Positions 7,949 through 17,845 of a stretch of 63,759 bases of DNA are shown one piece after another. This DNA is from Bacteroides caecigallinarum (lineage in GTDB: Bacteria > Bacteroidota > Bacteroidia > Bacteroidales > Bacteroidaceae), in NCBI RefSeq assembly GCF_016901995.1, contig NZ_JACJLE010000021.1, positions 1 to 63,759 on the forward strand. The letters run 5' to 3'. Below the pieces are notes generated by a model, which was not told where the DNA came from, did no database searches, and worked only from the letters and a program-made list of their open reading frames with translations. The stretch's first letter is position 1. Each line of letters starts with the position of its first letter. The position numbers were made by a program, and so were the translations under genes.

Positions 7949-8587
7949 ATGGAAAGTAAAGATATTATCCTCGGGTCGGCATATCTGGCTCCGGTTTCAT
8001 ATTTCGCAGCATTGTATTCATGCAGGAAAGCTTATATTGAGAGATACGACCACTACATGAAGCAGACATACCGCAACAGATGTGTTATAGCTTCGGCCGA
8101 TGGCCCTTTGTCGCTGACCATACCTGTGGAGAAATCGTCCGAAGGCAAGTGTGCCATGAAGGATATAAGGGTGTCGGAACATGGCAACTGGCGTCATGTG
8201 CACCGCAATGCGTTTGTGGCGGCATACAAGCAAAGCCCTTTCTTCGATTATTACGCCGATGAGTTCAATGCCTTTTTTGACAGGAAATATGAGTTTCTTT
8301 ACGATTTCAATATGGAACTCACACAGTGGCTTTGCGAACAGATAGACATTCAGCCGGAACTTGTTCCAACCAGTGAGTATATGGATGCCGGAGAGGGTAT
8401 CCTTGACTTGCGTGAGGCTATACATCCAAAGAAATCTGCAGGCGATGCGGTTTCATTCTGTCGTCCGGTACCGTACTATCAGGTATTTGACTCCCGTCAC
8501 GGTTTCCAGCCGGATTTAAGCGTTGTGGATTTGCTCTTCAATATGGGGCCGGAGAGTCTGCTGGTGTTGAGGGATGGAGTAGAATGA
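7949..8587 (+). CDS. WbqC-like family protein
   Basis: The 212-residue product matches the WbqC-like family (PF08889), whose members are often found in polysaccharide biosynthesis loci or next to signal peptidase genes in Bacteroidetes. Features are the N-terminal LGSAYLAPVSYFAAL, YxKQTYRNRCVI, LTIPVEK and a C-terminal tract with a Asp-rich YQVFDSRHGFQPDLSVVDLLFNMGPE stretch. No signal peptide. The biochemical function is unknown to me. It is 9 bp after the degenerate signal peptidase gene, so it is likely cotranscribed. Confidence 0.82.
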   Translation: MESKDIILGSAYLAPVSYFAALYSCRKAYIERYDHYMKQTYRNRCVIASADGPLSLTIPVEKSSEGKCAMKDIRVSEHGNWRHVHRNAFVAAYKQSPFFDYYADEFNAFFDRKYEFLYDFNMELTQWLCEQIDIQPELVPTSEYMDAGEGILDLREAIHPKKSAGDAVSFCRPVPYYQVFDSRHGFQPDLSVVDLLFNMGPESLLVLRDGVE

Positions 8588-8661
8588 GATTTCATGCGGT
8601 AAAGTTTCTACCCAAATATGTAAAAAACTATAACACTTTTCATTATAAAGGAATATAATGT

Positions 8662-8669
8662 TACTTTTG
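8662..8669 (+). promoter_or_regulatory. -7 promoter element of rhomboid operon
   Basis: TACTTTTG matches TAnnTTTG and lies about 60 bases before the first rhomboid ATG. A T-rich patch is present where the -33 element is expected. Confidence 0.6.
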
Positions 8670-8728
8670 CAATTAGTTTTCAGACAGATGATAAATTTCT
8701 GTGTATTTGTAAATTAATTGTTTAGAGT

Positions 8729-9406
8729 ATGAATAACAACATTCCACCGATAACGAAAAATCTTCTTATTATTAACGTATTGTGCTTTTTCGGTGCAATA
8801 GTAGCAGAAAGATATGGTATAGATGCTGACAAGGTTTTAAGTCTGCACTTCTTTATGGCATCAGATTTTAATATGGGGCAGCTGGTGACATATATGTTCA
8901 TGCATGGTGGTTTCACCCATATTTTCTTCAATATGTTTGCTCTTTGGATGTTCGGACGTGTGCTGGAGCAGGTTTGGGGGCCAAAGAGATTTCTAATCTA
9001 TTATATGGTTTGCGGAATAGGCGCAGGACTTATTCAGGAACTTGTACAATTTATTGAATATGAGACTGTTCTTTCTAATTATGATAATGTTCAGACTGCC
9101 TTTGGCATAATTCCTATGGAAGAATATCTTAATATGATGCGCACGGTGGGTGCTTCCGGAGCCATATATGGTATTTTGCTTGCATTCGGAATGTTGTTCC
9201 CAAACAGCCAGATGTTTGTTTTCCCACTGCCTTTCCCTATAAAAGCCAAGTTCTTTGTGATATTCTATGCTGCTATAGAGTTGTTTATGGGAATGTCTGC
9301 AAATGATAATGTGGCACACTTCGCGCATCTTGGAGGTATGTTGTTCGGTTTGATTCTTATTTTATACTGGAGGAAGAAAAATGGCAATGGACAGATTTAC
9401 TACTGA
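8729..9406 (+). CDS. Rhomboid family intramembrane serine protease (first of pair)
   Basis: Rhomboids cut transmembrane helices inside the membrane. The 225-residue protein has six predicted hydrophobic segments. It has the catalytic motif GASGAIYG with Ser143, and AHFAHLGGMLFG with His200 followed by the HxxGxxxG pattern of the last helix. The N-terminal HGGFTHIFFNMFALWMFG loop/helix is also characteristic. It overlaps the next rhomboid gene by 26 bp and heads a four-gene operon ending at the terminator at 13479. The substrate is unknown. Confidence 0.93.
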   Translation: MNNNIPPITKNLLIINVLCFFGAIVAERYGIDADKVLSLHFFMASDFNMGQLVTYMFMHGGFTHIFFNMFALWMFGRVLEQVWGPKRFLIYYMVCGIGAGLIQELVQFIEYETVLSNYDNVQTAFGIIPMEEYLNMMRTVGASGAIYGILLAFGMLFPNSQMFVFPLPFPIKAKFFVIFYAAIELFMGMSANDNVAHFAHLGGMLFGLILILYWRKKNGNGQIYY

Positions 9407-10274
9407 TTTGAAATATAATTTCTTCGGACGCGATATCGTTGGACGACTGATACTGATAAACTGTGTCGTCTTCGTATTTGTGGAACTGGTAAGGATTTTC
9501 CTTATGCTTTTCAATGTTCCTTATAATCCTATTGCGTCGTATCTTAGCTTGCCGGCTTCGTTTGTGGCTTTAATGTATCAGCCTTGGTCACTGTTCACGT
9601 ATATGTTCATGCATGCAGGTATATTGCATTTGCTGTTCAATATGCTGTGGCTTTATTGGTTCGGGCGTCTGTTCCTGAATTTTTATTCGTCAAAGCATCT
9701 TCGCGGACTTTATGTTCTTGGCGGACTGTGCGGCGGGTTGCTTTATATGATCTCGTATAATGTCTTTCCCTATTTTGAAGGAAGCGTTGAAATAGCAACT
9801 CTTGTCGGTGCCTCGGCTTCTGTTCTTGCCATAGTGGTGGCTACTGCAGTGAGAGAACCGGAATTTCCTGTGCAGTTCTTGTTTATCGGGACTGTAAGAC
9901 TGAAATATGTGGCATTGTTTATGGTGCTTTTCGATTTGTTGTTTATGACATCAAGCAATGCTGGCGGACATATAGCACATCTTGGTGGTGCTGCAGCAGG
10001 TTTCTGGTTTGCAATGGGACTGGCGAAGGGTACTGATCCTACAAAGTGGATAAACGCCGTTCTGGATTTCTTCTCAAGAGGCTTCAAGATGCCGAAACGA
10101 AAACCGAAGATGAAGGTACATTATGGTAACCGTCAGCAACAGTATGATTATAACGCACGCAAGAAAGCTGATGAAGACGAGATAAACCGTATTCTGGAAA
10201 AGTTGAGAAAGTCTGGTTACGGAAGCCTTTCGGAAGATGAAAAAAAGAAACTTTTTGATGCAAGCAGAAGATGA
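9381..10274 (+). CDS. Rhomboid family intramembrane protein (second of pair)
   Basis: The 297-residue protein is a second rhomboid, with HAGILHLLFNMLWLYWFG, VGASASVLAIVVA containing the serine (Ser145) and GGHIAHLGGAAAGFW with His200. The usual glycine after the catalytic Ser (GxSG) is alanine here, a change seen in some active rhomboids, so activity is likely but not certain. About 60 charged C-terminal residues extend into the cytoplasm (ending KKKLFDASRR). The start at 9381 lies inside the preceding gene; Met at 9387 is an alternative. Overlap of 26 bp upstream and 4 bp downstream indicates translational coupling. Confidence 0.92.
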   Translation: MAMDRFTTDLKYNFFGRDIVGRLILINCVVFVFVELVRIFLMLFNVPYNPIASYLSLPASFVALMYQPWSLFTYMFMHAGILHLLFNMLWLYWFGRLFLNFYSSKHLRGLYVLGGLCGGLLYMISYNVFPYFEGSVEIATLVGASASVLAIVVATAVREPEFPVQFLFIGTVRLKYVALFMVLFDLLFMTSSNAGGHIAHLGGAAAGFWFAMGLAKGTDPTKWINAVLDFFSRGFKMPKRKPKMKVHYGNRQQQYDYNARKKADEDEINRILEKLRKSGYGSLSEDEKKKLFDASRR

Positions 10275-11344
10275 AATTCATTAGGAATACATTTAAGTTT
10301 GTTTTCTTGGTTGCTAATCTTGTAGTAGGTATTGGCTTTCTGATATGTGCCTATAGTCCTATGCTTTCGCCTGTACAGCATCCGGTGTTGGCTTGTGCAG
10401 GGCTTTTCATCCCCATTTTTATTGTTCTCAACATCTGTTTTATTGTGTTCTGGGCTTTCGTGAAATGGCGAGTAATGATAGTTCCGGTATCTTTTTTCCT
10501 TTTGGGATGGAACTCACTGATGTCATACAGCCCGATTAATTCTTCGGCAGAAAGTACAGGCGGAGAGACTCTGGAAGTGCTGACATATAATATTATGCAG
10601 ATGCTGAATATTAAAGCCGAGGACAGGAAGTCGGATAAATCAATTGTGGATTATATAAAGGAGAGTGGGGCAGATATAGTTTGCCTGCAGGAGTATCCTT
10701 ACAATAATTCCGAACTAAAGAATTCGTTGACAAAGGTATATCCTTATATGAGGGCATGCAGATTTAACAGCAGTAATGCCGTGGCGTGTTTCTCAAAATA
10801 TCCTGTCAGATTTATAGAGGAGCTGAAGATTAAGAGTAACTTTAACGGAAGCGCTGTGTTTTCGGTAAAGTATAAGGATAATAATATACCGGTGATTGTC
10901 AATCATCTTGAGTCGAACAAGCTTGATGCGCACGACAAGGAGGTTTACACTGATATGCTCAAATCGCCTGACGAGAAAAAGGTGAAGAGTGGAAGTAAAT
11001 ATCTTCTGAAGAAACTGGCTGATGCCATGGCTATACGCGGACCGCAGGCTGATGTCATTTCAGGATATATAGAAAAGGAGTATTCTCCGTATATGATTGT
11101 TTGTGGCGATTTCAACGATACTCCAGTATCGTATGTGCACGATAAAATATCCGAAAAACTTCAGGATGCTTATATAGAAGCCGGTAACGGACCGGGAATA
11201 ACATACAACAGCAGTTTCCTTTATTTCAGAATAGACCATATAATGGTGGGTGATGCGTATAAGGTTCTGGAATGCCGGGTGGATGATTCGATAGATGCGT
11301 CGGATCATTATCCGCTGAGATGTCGTTTGGAATTGAAAAAATAA
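10271..11344 (+). CDS. Endonuclease/exonuclease/phosphatase family membrane protein
   Basis: The first 85 residues hold about three hydrophobic segments, followed by a metal-dependent EEP (DNase I-like) domain. Motifs seen are LTYNIMQM, IVCLQEY (metal-binding Glu), VIVNHLESNK, CGDFNDTP (Asp-Phe-Asn-Asp) and the terminal ASDHYPLRCRL (Ser-Asp-His). The substrate may be a phosphodiester in lipid, nucleotide or nucleic acid, and is not decided by sequence. It overlaps the second rhomboid gene by 4 bp and is followed 17 bp later by the peptidase gene. Confidence 0.9.
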   Translation: MKFIRNTFKFVFLVANLVVGIGFLICAYSPMLSPVQHPVLACAGLFIPIFIVLNICFIVFWAFVKWRVMIVPVSFFLLGWNSLMSYSPINSSAESTGGETLEVLTYNIMQMLNIKAEDRKSDKSIVDYIKESGADIVCLQEYPYNNSELKNSLTKVYPYMRACRFNSSNAVACFSKYPVRFIEELKIKSNFNGSAVFSVKYKDNNIPVIVNHLESNKLDAHDKEVYTDMLKSPDEKKVKSGSKYLLKKLADAMAIRGPQADVISGYIEKEYSPYMIVCGDFNDTPVSYVHDKISEKLQDAYIEAGNGPGITYNSSFLYFRIDHIMVGDAYKVLECRVDDSIDASDHYPLRCRLELKK

Positions 11345-11361
11345 CTTAAAACTAAATAAAC

Positions 11362-13455
11362 ATGAAACAAGTAATGATGGCTTTGGCTTTGGGCGGCATG
11401 GTGTGTGCATGCGACCAGAAACAGGCGGATAATGTAAATCCGTTTATGACAGAGTTCCAGACTCCGTACGGAACTCCGGACTTCAATAACATTAAGTTGG
11501 AACATTATGAACCGGCTTTCCTGAAAGGAATTGAACAGCAGAATGAGGAAATAAAGGCTATTGTGGAAAATCCTGCTAAACCTACATTCGAAAATACTAT
11601 AGTGGCACTGGATAACAGTGGCGAAATCCTGTCGAGAGTGGCTGGAGTGTTTTATGCTCTTACTGAGGCTGATACAAACGACGGGCTAATGGCTCTTGAA
11701 GAGAAAATGGCTCCTGTATTGTCAACTCATAATGACAATATCTATCTTAACATGGATCTTTATCAGCGTGTGGCTGCTGTTCATGATCAGGAAGCCAACG
11801 GTGAAATTCAGCTTACTACCGAACAGCACTATCTGCTTGACAAATACTATAAGAGATTTGTATCGTCAGGTGCATCTCTTGATGCGGAAAGTCAGGAGAA
11901 ACTGCGTGAGATAAACAGCAAGTTGTCAACTCTGTCAATAGAGTTCGGCAATCACGTATTGGCAGAAAACAATGCTTTCAAGTTGGTTATAGATAATGAA
12001 GCTGACCTTGCAGGTCTTCCTGAATCGGTAATAGCAGGTGCTGCTACAGAGGCTAAGGCTAACGGAATGGAAGGGAAGTGGCTTTTCACTCTTCAGGCTT
12101 CAAGCAGAACTCCGTTCCTGCAGTATGCACAGAACCGTGAACTGAGAAAGAAAATGTATCTGGCATATACAAACATGGGTAACAACGGTGATGCCAACGA
12201 TAATAAGGAGGTATTGAAGCAAATCCTTACACTCCGTCTGGAAAAGGCTAAACTGATGGGATTCGACAACTATGCACAGTATGTACTCCAGGACAATATG
12301 GCAAAGACTCCTGAAAACGTGATGAGCTTCCTGAATGAACTTTGGAAATATTCTATCAAGAATGCCAAGGTTGAGGCTGCCGAACTGCAAAAGATTATGG
12401 ATAAGGAAGGAAAAGGAGAGAAGCTTGAAGCATGGGACTGGTGGTATTATGCAGAAAAGCTTCGTCAGGAGAAATATAATCTGAATGAGGACGAAATCAA
12501 GCCATATTTCAGTCTTGAAGACGTAAGAAGCGGATTGTTCTATGTAGTGAACAAACTGTACGGAATTACTCTTACAAAGGTTGATTCTATCTCTGTATAT
12601 AACAAGGATGTAGAAACTTTCATCGTGAACGATGCCGACGGTTCATACCTGGGAGTATTCTATTCAGACTTCATGCCACGTGCAAGCAAGAGAAGCGGTG
12701 CATGGATGAGCAATTTCCGCGAACAGAAAGAAGGTGTACGTCCTATAATCTATAATGTGGGAAGCTTTACAAAACCTGTAGGTGATGTTCCTTCGCTGCT
12801 GTCGATAGATGAGGCACGTACAATGTTCCATGAATTCGGACATGCTCTTCACGGAATGCTTTCACAGTGTAAGTACTATGGAGTTTCAGGAACATCTGTA
12901 GCACGCGATTTCGTGGAACTTCCATCTCAGATTATGGAACACTGGACTGTTGCACCTGAGGTAATGAAGGTTTATGCAAAGCACTATCAGACAAGGGAGG
13001 CTATCTCTGACGAGCTTATCGCCAAGATTGAAAATCAGGCATTGTTCAACAGCGGATTTATGACTACCGAACTTCTTGCAGCAGCTATACTTGATATGGA
13101 ACTTCATCTTCTTACTTCAACAGAAGAACTTGATGTGATGGCATACGAAAAGCAGGTAATGGACAAGCTTGGACTGATACCTCAGATTGCTCCACGTTAT
13201 CGTGCAACTTACTTCAATCATATCATCGGCGGTTATGCTGCTGGATATTATGCTTATCTGTGGGCAGAAAGACTTGATGCTGATGCTTTCAGTGCATTCG
13301 AGGAAAAAGGTCTGTTCGACCAGGCTACTGCTACTGCATTCCGCAAGAATATCCTTGAAAAGGGCGGATCGGACGATCCTATGAAACTTTATGTTACATT
13401 CCGCGGACAGGAACCAAGCATTGAACCTATGCTGAAAAACAGAGGGTTAAAGTAA
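11362..13455 (+). CDS. M3 family metallopeptidase (Dcp-like peptidyl-dipeptidase), lipoprotein
   Basis: The 697-residue protein begins with a lipoprotein signal (GGMVCACDQKQ), which would anchor it in an envelope membrane. The N-terminal part (NPFMTEFQTPYGTPDFNNIK) and overall length match Dcp, which removes dipeptides from peptide C-termini. The zinc motif HEFGHALH is at residues 490-497, with the third ligand expected in the downstream FVELPSQIMEHW helix. It is the last gene of the rhomboid operon; a clear terminator follows. An oligopeptidase A-like specificity remains possible. Confidence 0.93.
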   Translation: MKQVMMALALGGMVCACDQKQADNVNPFMTEFQTPYGTPDFNNIKLEHYEPAFLKGIEQQNEEIKAIVENPAKPTFENTIVALDNSGEILSRVAGVFYALTEADTNDGLMALEEKMAPVLSTHNDNIYLNMDLYQRVAAVHDQEANGEIQLTTEQHYLLDKYYKRFVSSGASLDAESQEKLREINSKLSTLSIEFGNHVLAENNAFKLVIDNEADLAGLPESVIAGAATEAKANGMEGKWLFTLQASSRTPFLQYAQNRELRKKMYLAYTNMGNNGDANDNKEVLKQILTLRLEKAKLMGFDNYAQYVLQDNMAKTPENVMSFLNELWKYSIKNAKVEAAELQKIMDKEGKGEKLEAWDWWYYAEKLRQEKYNLNEDEIKPYFSLEDVRSGLFYVVNKLYGITLTKVDSISVYNKDVETFIVNDADGSYLGVFYSDFMPRASKRSGAWMSNFREQKEGVRPIIYNVGSFTKPVGDVPSLLSIDEARTMFHEFGHALHGMLSQCKYYGVSGTSVARDFVELPSQIMEHWTVAPEVMKVYAKHYQTREAISDELIAKIENQALFNSGFMTTELLAAAILDMELHLLTSTEELDVMAYEKQVMDKLGLIPQIAPRYRATYFNHIIGGYAAGYYAYLWAERLDADAFSAFEEKGLFDQATATAFRKNILEKGGSDDPMKLYVTFRGQEPSIEPMLKNRGLK

Positions 13456-13478
13456 TATTGTTTCAATAATAAATGATG

Positions 13479-13515
13479 AAAAAGGTCGCAAAATAATAAT
13501 TTTGTGACCTTTTTT
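13479..13515 (+). terminator. Intrinsic terminator after the peptidase gene
   Basis: AAAAAGGTCGCAAAAT pairs with ATTTTGTGACCTTTTTT around a 4-base loop, ending in a T run. It is symmetric and could act on both strands. Confidence 0.88.
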
Positions 13516-13569
13516 GTTCATATTTATCAAAATATCACCGTTCTTTCAGCTATAAACAGAAAAAAAAGC

Positions 13570-13577
13570 TATATTTG
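13570..13577 (+). promoter_or_regulatory. -7 promoter element of secDF
   Basis: TATATTTG matches TAnnTTTG exactly and lies 55 bases before the secDF ATG, just after the upstream terminator. Confidence 0.6.
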
Positions 13578-13632
13578 CAACCTTGAAAAAACGTATCTAA
13601 TCAAAAAGTAAAATAAAATAAATTAAACTAAC

Positions 13633-16605
13633 ATGCAAAACAAAGGATTTGTAAAAGTCTTTGCGGTATTATTGACCCTTGCATGTGCCTTTTATCTTTC
13701 GTTCTCGTTCGTGACTCGTCATCACATGAAACTTGCGGAACAGGACCCGAAGGGTGTGGCACATTACCTTGATTCTATGCAGAATGAAAAGGTATGGATG
13801 GGAGTTTATTCGCTGAAAGACTGCCGTGAGATGGAGATTGGTTTGGGTCTTGACCTGAAGGGTGGTATGAACGTCATTCTTGAAGTGTCTGTTCCTGACG
13901 TAGTAAAAACACTTGCTGATAACAAGCCGGACGAAGCTTTCAATGCTGCTGTGGCAGAAGCTGCAAAACAGCAGATTACAAGCCAGGAGGACTTTATCAC
14001 ATTGTTCGTAAGAGAGTACAAAAAACAGGCTCCTGAAGGTAAGCTTGCTGAAATCTTCGCAACTCAGCAATTGAAAGATAAAGTAAACACTCGCAGTACT
14101 GACGCCGAAGTAGAAGCTGTTCTTCGCGAAGAGGTTAAGGCTGCAGTAGAAAATTCATATAACGTGTTGCGTACACGTATCGACCGTTTCGGTGTAGTTC
14201 AGCCAAACATCCAGACTCTTGAAGGAAAGATGGGACGTATCATGGTCGAACTTCCTGGTATCAAGGAACCTGAACGTGTGAGAAAACTTCTTCAGGGTTC
14301 TGCAAATCTTGAGTTCTGGGAAACATACGAAGCTAAGGACATCGTTCCTGTATTGGCTTCTGCCGATAGCCGTGCACGCGATATCCTTTCTGTTTCAGAA
14401 TCTGCAGACTCAGTAGAGGTTAAGGAAGAAGCAACAGCTGCCGTATCTGCAAAAGACAGTCTTACAGCTGCATTGAAAGGTGAGACTGCTGATGCAAAAG
14501 TTGATATGGAACAGTTGAAGAAGGAACATCCTTTGTTGTCTGTTCTTCAGTTGAACCAGAGCGGTGTAGGTTGTATCGTAGGTTATGCAGACTATAACGA
14601 CACAATACAGATTAATAAGGTCTTGAATATGAAGGAAGTTAAGAATATCCTTCCTCGCGACCTGAAACTTATGTGGGGTGTAAAAGCTTCGGATATGGAC
14701 AAGACAGGCCGTATTTTCGAACTTTATGCAATCAAATCTACACAGCGTAACGGACGTGCTCCACTTGAAGGTGACGTTATCGTAAATGCACGCGATGAGT
14801 TCGACCAGTTCAACAAGCCATGTGTAAGCATGTCTATGAACACTGAAGGTTCTCGCCGTTGGGCGGTTCTTACTAAGCAGAACGTAGGTCGTGAAATCGC
14901 TATCGTACTTGACGGATATGTTTACAGTGCTCCACGCGTAAACGGTGAAATCACTGGCGGTAACTCACAGATTACAGGTAACTTCACTCCTGAAGTAACA
15001 AAAGACTTGGCTAACGTATTGAAGTCAGGTAAGATGCCTGCTCCTGCACGTATCGTACAGGAAGATATCGTAGGTCCGTCTCTTGGACAGGAATCTATCA
15101 ACCAGGGTATCATGTCATTCATCGTTGCCTTGATTGTTCTTATGGTTTACATGTGTGCAATGTACGGTTTCATCCCAGGTATGATTGCCAACCTTGCATT
15201 GTTCGTAAACTTCTTCTTCACACTTGGTATCCTTACTTCATTCCACGCTGCACTTACTATGTCTGGTATCGCCGGTATGGTATTGTCACTTGGTATGGCT
15301 GTGGATGCTAACGTGCTTATCTATGAACGTACTAAAGAAGAGCTTCGCGCTGGTAAGGGTACTCGTCAGGCATTGTCTGAAGGTTACTCAAATGCGTTCT
15401 CGGCTATCTTCGACTCTAACTTGACTTCAATCATCACTGGTATCATCCTGTTCAATTTCGGTACAGGTCCTATCCGTGGTTTTGCCACTACATTGATTAT
15501 CGGTATCCTCTGCTCATTCTTCACTGCAGTGTTCCTGACTCGTATTGTTTACGAACACTATATGAATAAGGATAAGTGGTTGAACCTTACATTTACTACG
15601 GGTATATCTAAGAACCTGATGCAGAATGTACACTATAACTTTATGGGTATCACCAAGAGATCATTTACTATCTGGGGTATTGTAATAGCTGTTTGTGTAG
15701 TTTCATTCTTTGTTCGCGGTCTTGCACAGAGTATTGACTTTACTGGTGGACGTAACTTCGTAGTTCAGTTTGAACAGGTGGTTCAGCCTGAAACAGTACG
15801 CAGCTTGCTCCAGTCTAAGGTTGGTGATGCAAACGTACAGGCTATCGCTCTTGGTACAGACGGTAAGACTATCCGTGTAACTACCAACTACCGTATTGAA
15901 GAAGATTCTCCAACTATCGATGCTGAAATCGAAGCATTCCTTTACGAATCTTTGAAAGAAGGCAATTTGCTTGGCGAAGGTACAACTCTTGAAATATTCA
16001 TCGACCGCGATAATCGTACAGGTGGTTCTATCATCAGTTCTCAGAAGGTAGGTCCTAGTGTGGCTGACGATATCAAGACTTCAGCTATCTGGTCAGTAGT
16101 ATTGGCTCTTATAGCAATCGGTCTTTACATCCTTATCCGATTCAACAATATCGCATTCAGTATCGGTGCTACTGTGGCATTGACAATAGATACATTGCTC
16201 ATTATCGGTGCTTACTCATTGTTCCATGGAATCCTGCCATTCTCACTTGAAATTGACCAGACATTCATCGGAGCAATCCTGACAGCTATCGGTTACTCTA
16301 TCAACGATAAGGTGGTTATCTTCGACCGTGTGCGTGAGTTCTTCGGATTGTATCCACAGCGCAACCGTATGCAGTTGTTCAATGATTCTCTGAATACAAC
16401 ACTTACCCGTACAATCAATACTTCACTCAGTACACTTATCGTATTGTTGAGTATCCTGATTCTTGGTGGTGACAGCATCCGCAGCTTCGCGTTTGCAATG
16501 ATCCTCGGTGTTGTAATCGGTACACTTTCTTCATTGTTTGTGGCTTCTCCTGTTGCTTATCTTACTATGGGTAACAAGATGCCTGAAGGTGAAAAGAAAG
16601 ACTAA
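13633..16605 (+). CDS. secDF: Protein translocase subunits SecD and SecF fused
   Basis: SecDF uses the proton gradient to pull proteins through the Sec channel on the outer side of the inner membrane. The 990-residue fusion has an N-terminal membrane anchor, the SecD first periplasmic domain (GLDLKGGMNVILEV) and a linker region rich in Ala/Glu/Asp near 250-295. The SecD membrane bundle follows, with LSLGMAVDANVLIYERTKEEL. SecF starts near residue 665 (SFTIWGIVIAV, DFTGGRNF) and has the matching TAIGYSINDKVVIFDRVREF. The fused form is usual in Bacteroidetes. It is a single transcription unit bounded by terminators. Confidence 0.97.
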   Translation: MQNKGFVKVFAVLLTLACAFYLSFSFVTRHHMKLAEQDPKGVAHYLDSMQNEKVWMGVYSLKDCREMEIGLGLDLKGGMNVILEVSVPDVVKTLADNKPDEAFNAAVAEAAKQQITSQEDFITLFVREYKKQAPEGKLAEIFATQQLKDKVNTRSTDAEVEAVLREEVKAAVENSYNVLRTRIDRFGVVQPNIQTLEGKMGRIMVELPGIKEPERVRKLLQGSANLEFWETYEAKDIVPVLASADSRARDILSVSESADSVEVKEEATAAVSAKDSLTAALKGETADAKVDMEQLKKEHPLLSVLQLNQSGVGCIVGYADYNDTIQINKVLNMKEVKNILPRDLKLMWGVKASDMDKTGRIFELYAIKSTQRNGRAPLEGDVIVNARDEFDQFNKPCVSMSMNTEGSRRWAVLTKQNVGREIAIVLDGYVYSAPRVNGEITGGNSQITGNFTPEVTKDLANVLKSGKMPAPARIVQEDIVGPSLGQESINQGIMSFIVALIVLMVYMCAMYGFIPGMIANLALFVNFFFTLGILTSFHAALTMSGIAGMVLSLGMAVDANVLIYERTKEELRAGKGTRQALSEGYSNAFSAIFDSNLTSIITGIILFNFGTGPIRGFATTLIIGILCSFFTAVFLTRIVYEHYMNKDKWLNLTFTTGISKNLMQNVHYNFMGITKRSFTIWGIVIAVCVVSFFVRGLAQSIDFTGGRNFVVQFEQVVQPETVRSLLQSKVGDANVQAIALGTDGKTIRVTTNYRIEEDSPTIDAEIEAFLYESLKEGNLLGEGTTLEIFIDRDNRTGGSIISSQKVGPSVADDIKTSAIWSVVLALIAIGLYILIRFNNIAFSIGATVALTIDTLLIIGAYSLFHGILPFSLEIDQTFIGAILTAIGYSINDKVVIFDRVREFFGLYPQRNRMQLFNDSLNTTLTRTINTSLSTLIVLLSILILGGDSIRSFAFAMILGVVIGTLSSLFVASPVAYLTMGNKMPEGEKKD

Positions 16606-16625
16606 TCATAGATTGATATAAAAGT

Positions 16626-16662
16626 AAAAATCCCGACCGCTTAATAACGGCCGGGATTTTTT
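16626..16662. terminator. Terminator between convergent secDF and tdh
   Basis: AAAAATCCCG-CCG pairs with CGG-CGGGATTTTTT with one bulged base and an 8-base loop. Flanking A and T runs allow use by both converging genes. Confidence 0.88.
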
Positions 16663-16706
16663 ATTTCTGGTATAATTTATCTACTAACAACTAAAAACTA
16701 ACACAA

Positions 16707-17660
16707 CTACTTCCCAAACTTCTCTTTCAACTTGGCAAGCATATCGCGTGTCATCGCATCAAGGTTATATTCAGGTTTCCATCCCCATTCCTCGCGTGCA
16801 CAAGTATCATCTAGAGAATTAGGCCATGAATCAGCAATGGCTTGTCTTAACGGGTCAACTTTGTAAACCATCTTGAAATCAGGCTCGTATTCTTTTATTT
16901 TGTTGTATATGATTTCAGGATCGAAACTCATAGATGCTATATTGAATGAATTGCGGTGTATGAATTTGCTTGGGTCTGCTTCCATAATTTCTATTGCAGC
17001 ACGTAGGGCATCCGGCATATACATCATATCCATAAATGTTCCTTTGGCTATAGGGCATTCGAATGTCTCACCTTTTGCAGCCGAATAATAGATGTCAACA
17101 GCGTAGTCTGTTGTACCACCTCCCGGAGGAGTGACATATGAAATAAGTCCCGGAAATCTGACAGAACGGGTGTCAACACCGAATCTTATGTAATAATAAT
17201 CACTTAGGAGTTCGCCGGAAACTTTTGTTACACCGTACATTGTTCTCGGATTTCGTATAGTGTCTTGCGGAGTGTTGTCTTTAGGAGTATTATTGCCGAA
17301 TACACCGATTGAACTTGGAGTAAATACTGCACAATTCATTGTTCGTGCCACTTCCAGAACATTGAAAAGTCCGCCCATTCCTATTTTCCATGCAAGCTGT
17401 GGCTTGGCTTCTGCTACTGCAGACAGTAAGGCTGCCAGATTGTAAATGGTATCAATCTTATATTTTGATACAGTTTCTGCTATTTGTTGTTCGTTCGTTA
17501 TGTCAACAATTGCACACGGGCCTGATTCTCTGAGTGTTTCGTTTGGTTCTGCACCTGGAATGTAGCCTGCAACGATATTACCGTTATACATCCCTCTAAG
17601 TTTCATGGTAAGTTCTGAGCCGATTTGACCCGTAGAACCGATAATGAGAATATTTTTCAT
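16707..17660 (-). CDS. tdh: L-threonine 3-dehydrogenase, short-chain dehydrogenase (epimerase-like) type
   Basis: This enzyme oxidises L-threonine to 2-amino-3-ketobutyrate with NAD+. The 317-residue protein has the extended-SDR signature GSTGQIG at residues 8-14, TPSSIGVFG with the active-site Ser, and the YGVTK catalytic Tyr-x-x-x-Lys. It looks superficially like UDP-galactose 4-epimerase. The specific Tdh features FPGLISY, GTTDYAVDIYY and PIAKGTFMDMMYMPDALRA, and the divergent neighbour kbl for the next step, decide the call. It belongs to the SDR class of Tdh found in Bacteroidetes rather than the zinc medium-chain class of E. coli. Confidence 0.92.
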   Translation of the reverse strand: MKNILIIGSTGQIGSELTMKLRGMYNGNIVAGYIPGAEPNETLRESGPCAIVDITNEQQIAETVSKYKIDTIYNLAALLSAVAEAKPQLAWKIGMGGLFNVLEVARTMNCAVFTPSSIGVFGNNTPKDNTPQDTIRNPRTMYGVTKVSGELLSDYYYIRFGVDTRSVRFPGLISYVTPPGGGTTDYAVDIYYSAAKGETFECPIAKGTFMDMMYMPDALRAAIEIMEADPSKFIHRNSFNIASMSFDPEIIYNKIKEYEPDFKMVYKVDPLRQAIADSWPNSLDDTCAREEWGWKPEYNLDAMTRDMLAKLKEKFGK

Positions 17661-17692
17661 AAATATATATTTGGTTAATCATTTATTCCCTA

Positions 17693-17700
17693 CAAAGATA
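17693..17700 (-). promoter_or_regulatory. -7 promoter element of tdh
   Basis: CAAAGATA on the plus strand is TATCTTTG on the minus strand, matching TAnnTTTG, about 33 bases upstream of the tdh ATG. Confidence 0.6.
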
Positions 17701-17845
17701 GGGATTTGTCTAAGTATTTAATGAAAAAATATTCGAAATAAATACGATAATTGAAAAAAAAATCGCAACTTTGGACTCATACTCTAATGGTGGTTTTATC
17801 GGAGTATGCTGAATAAAGTTATTATTAACCTTATAAATAGATATT

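Noticed and set aside
8729..10274. Single rhomboid gene split by a frameshift
   Set aside because: Both frames contain a complete set of helices and their own Ser and His motifs.
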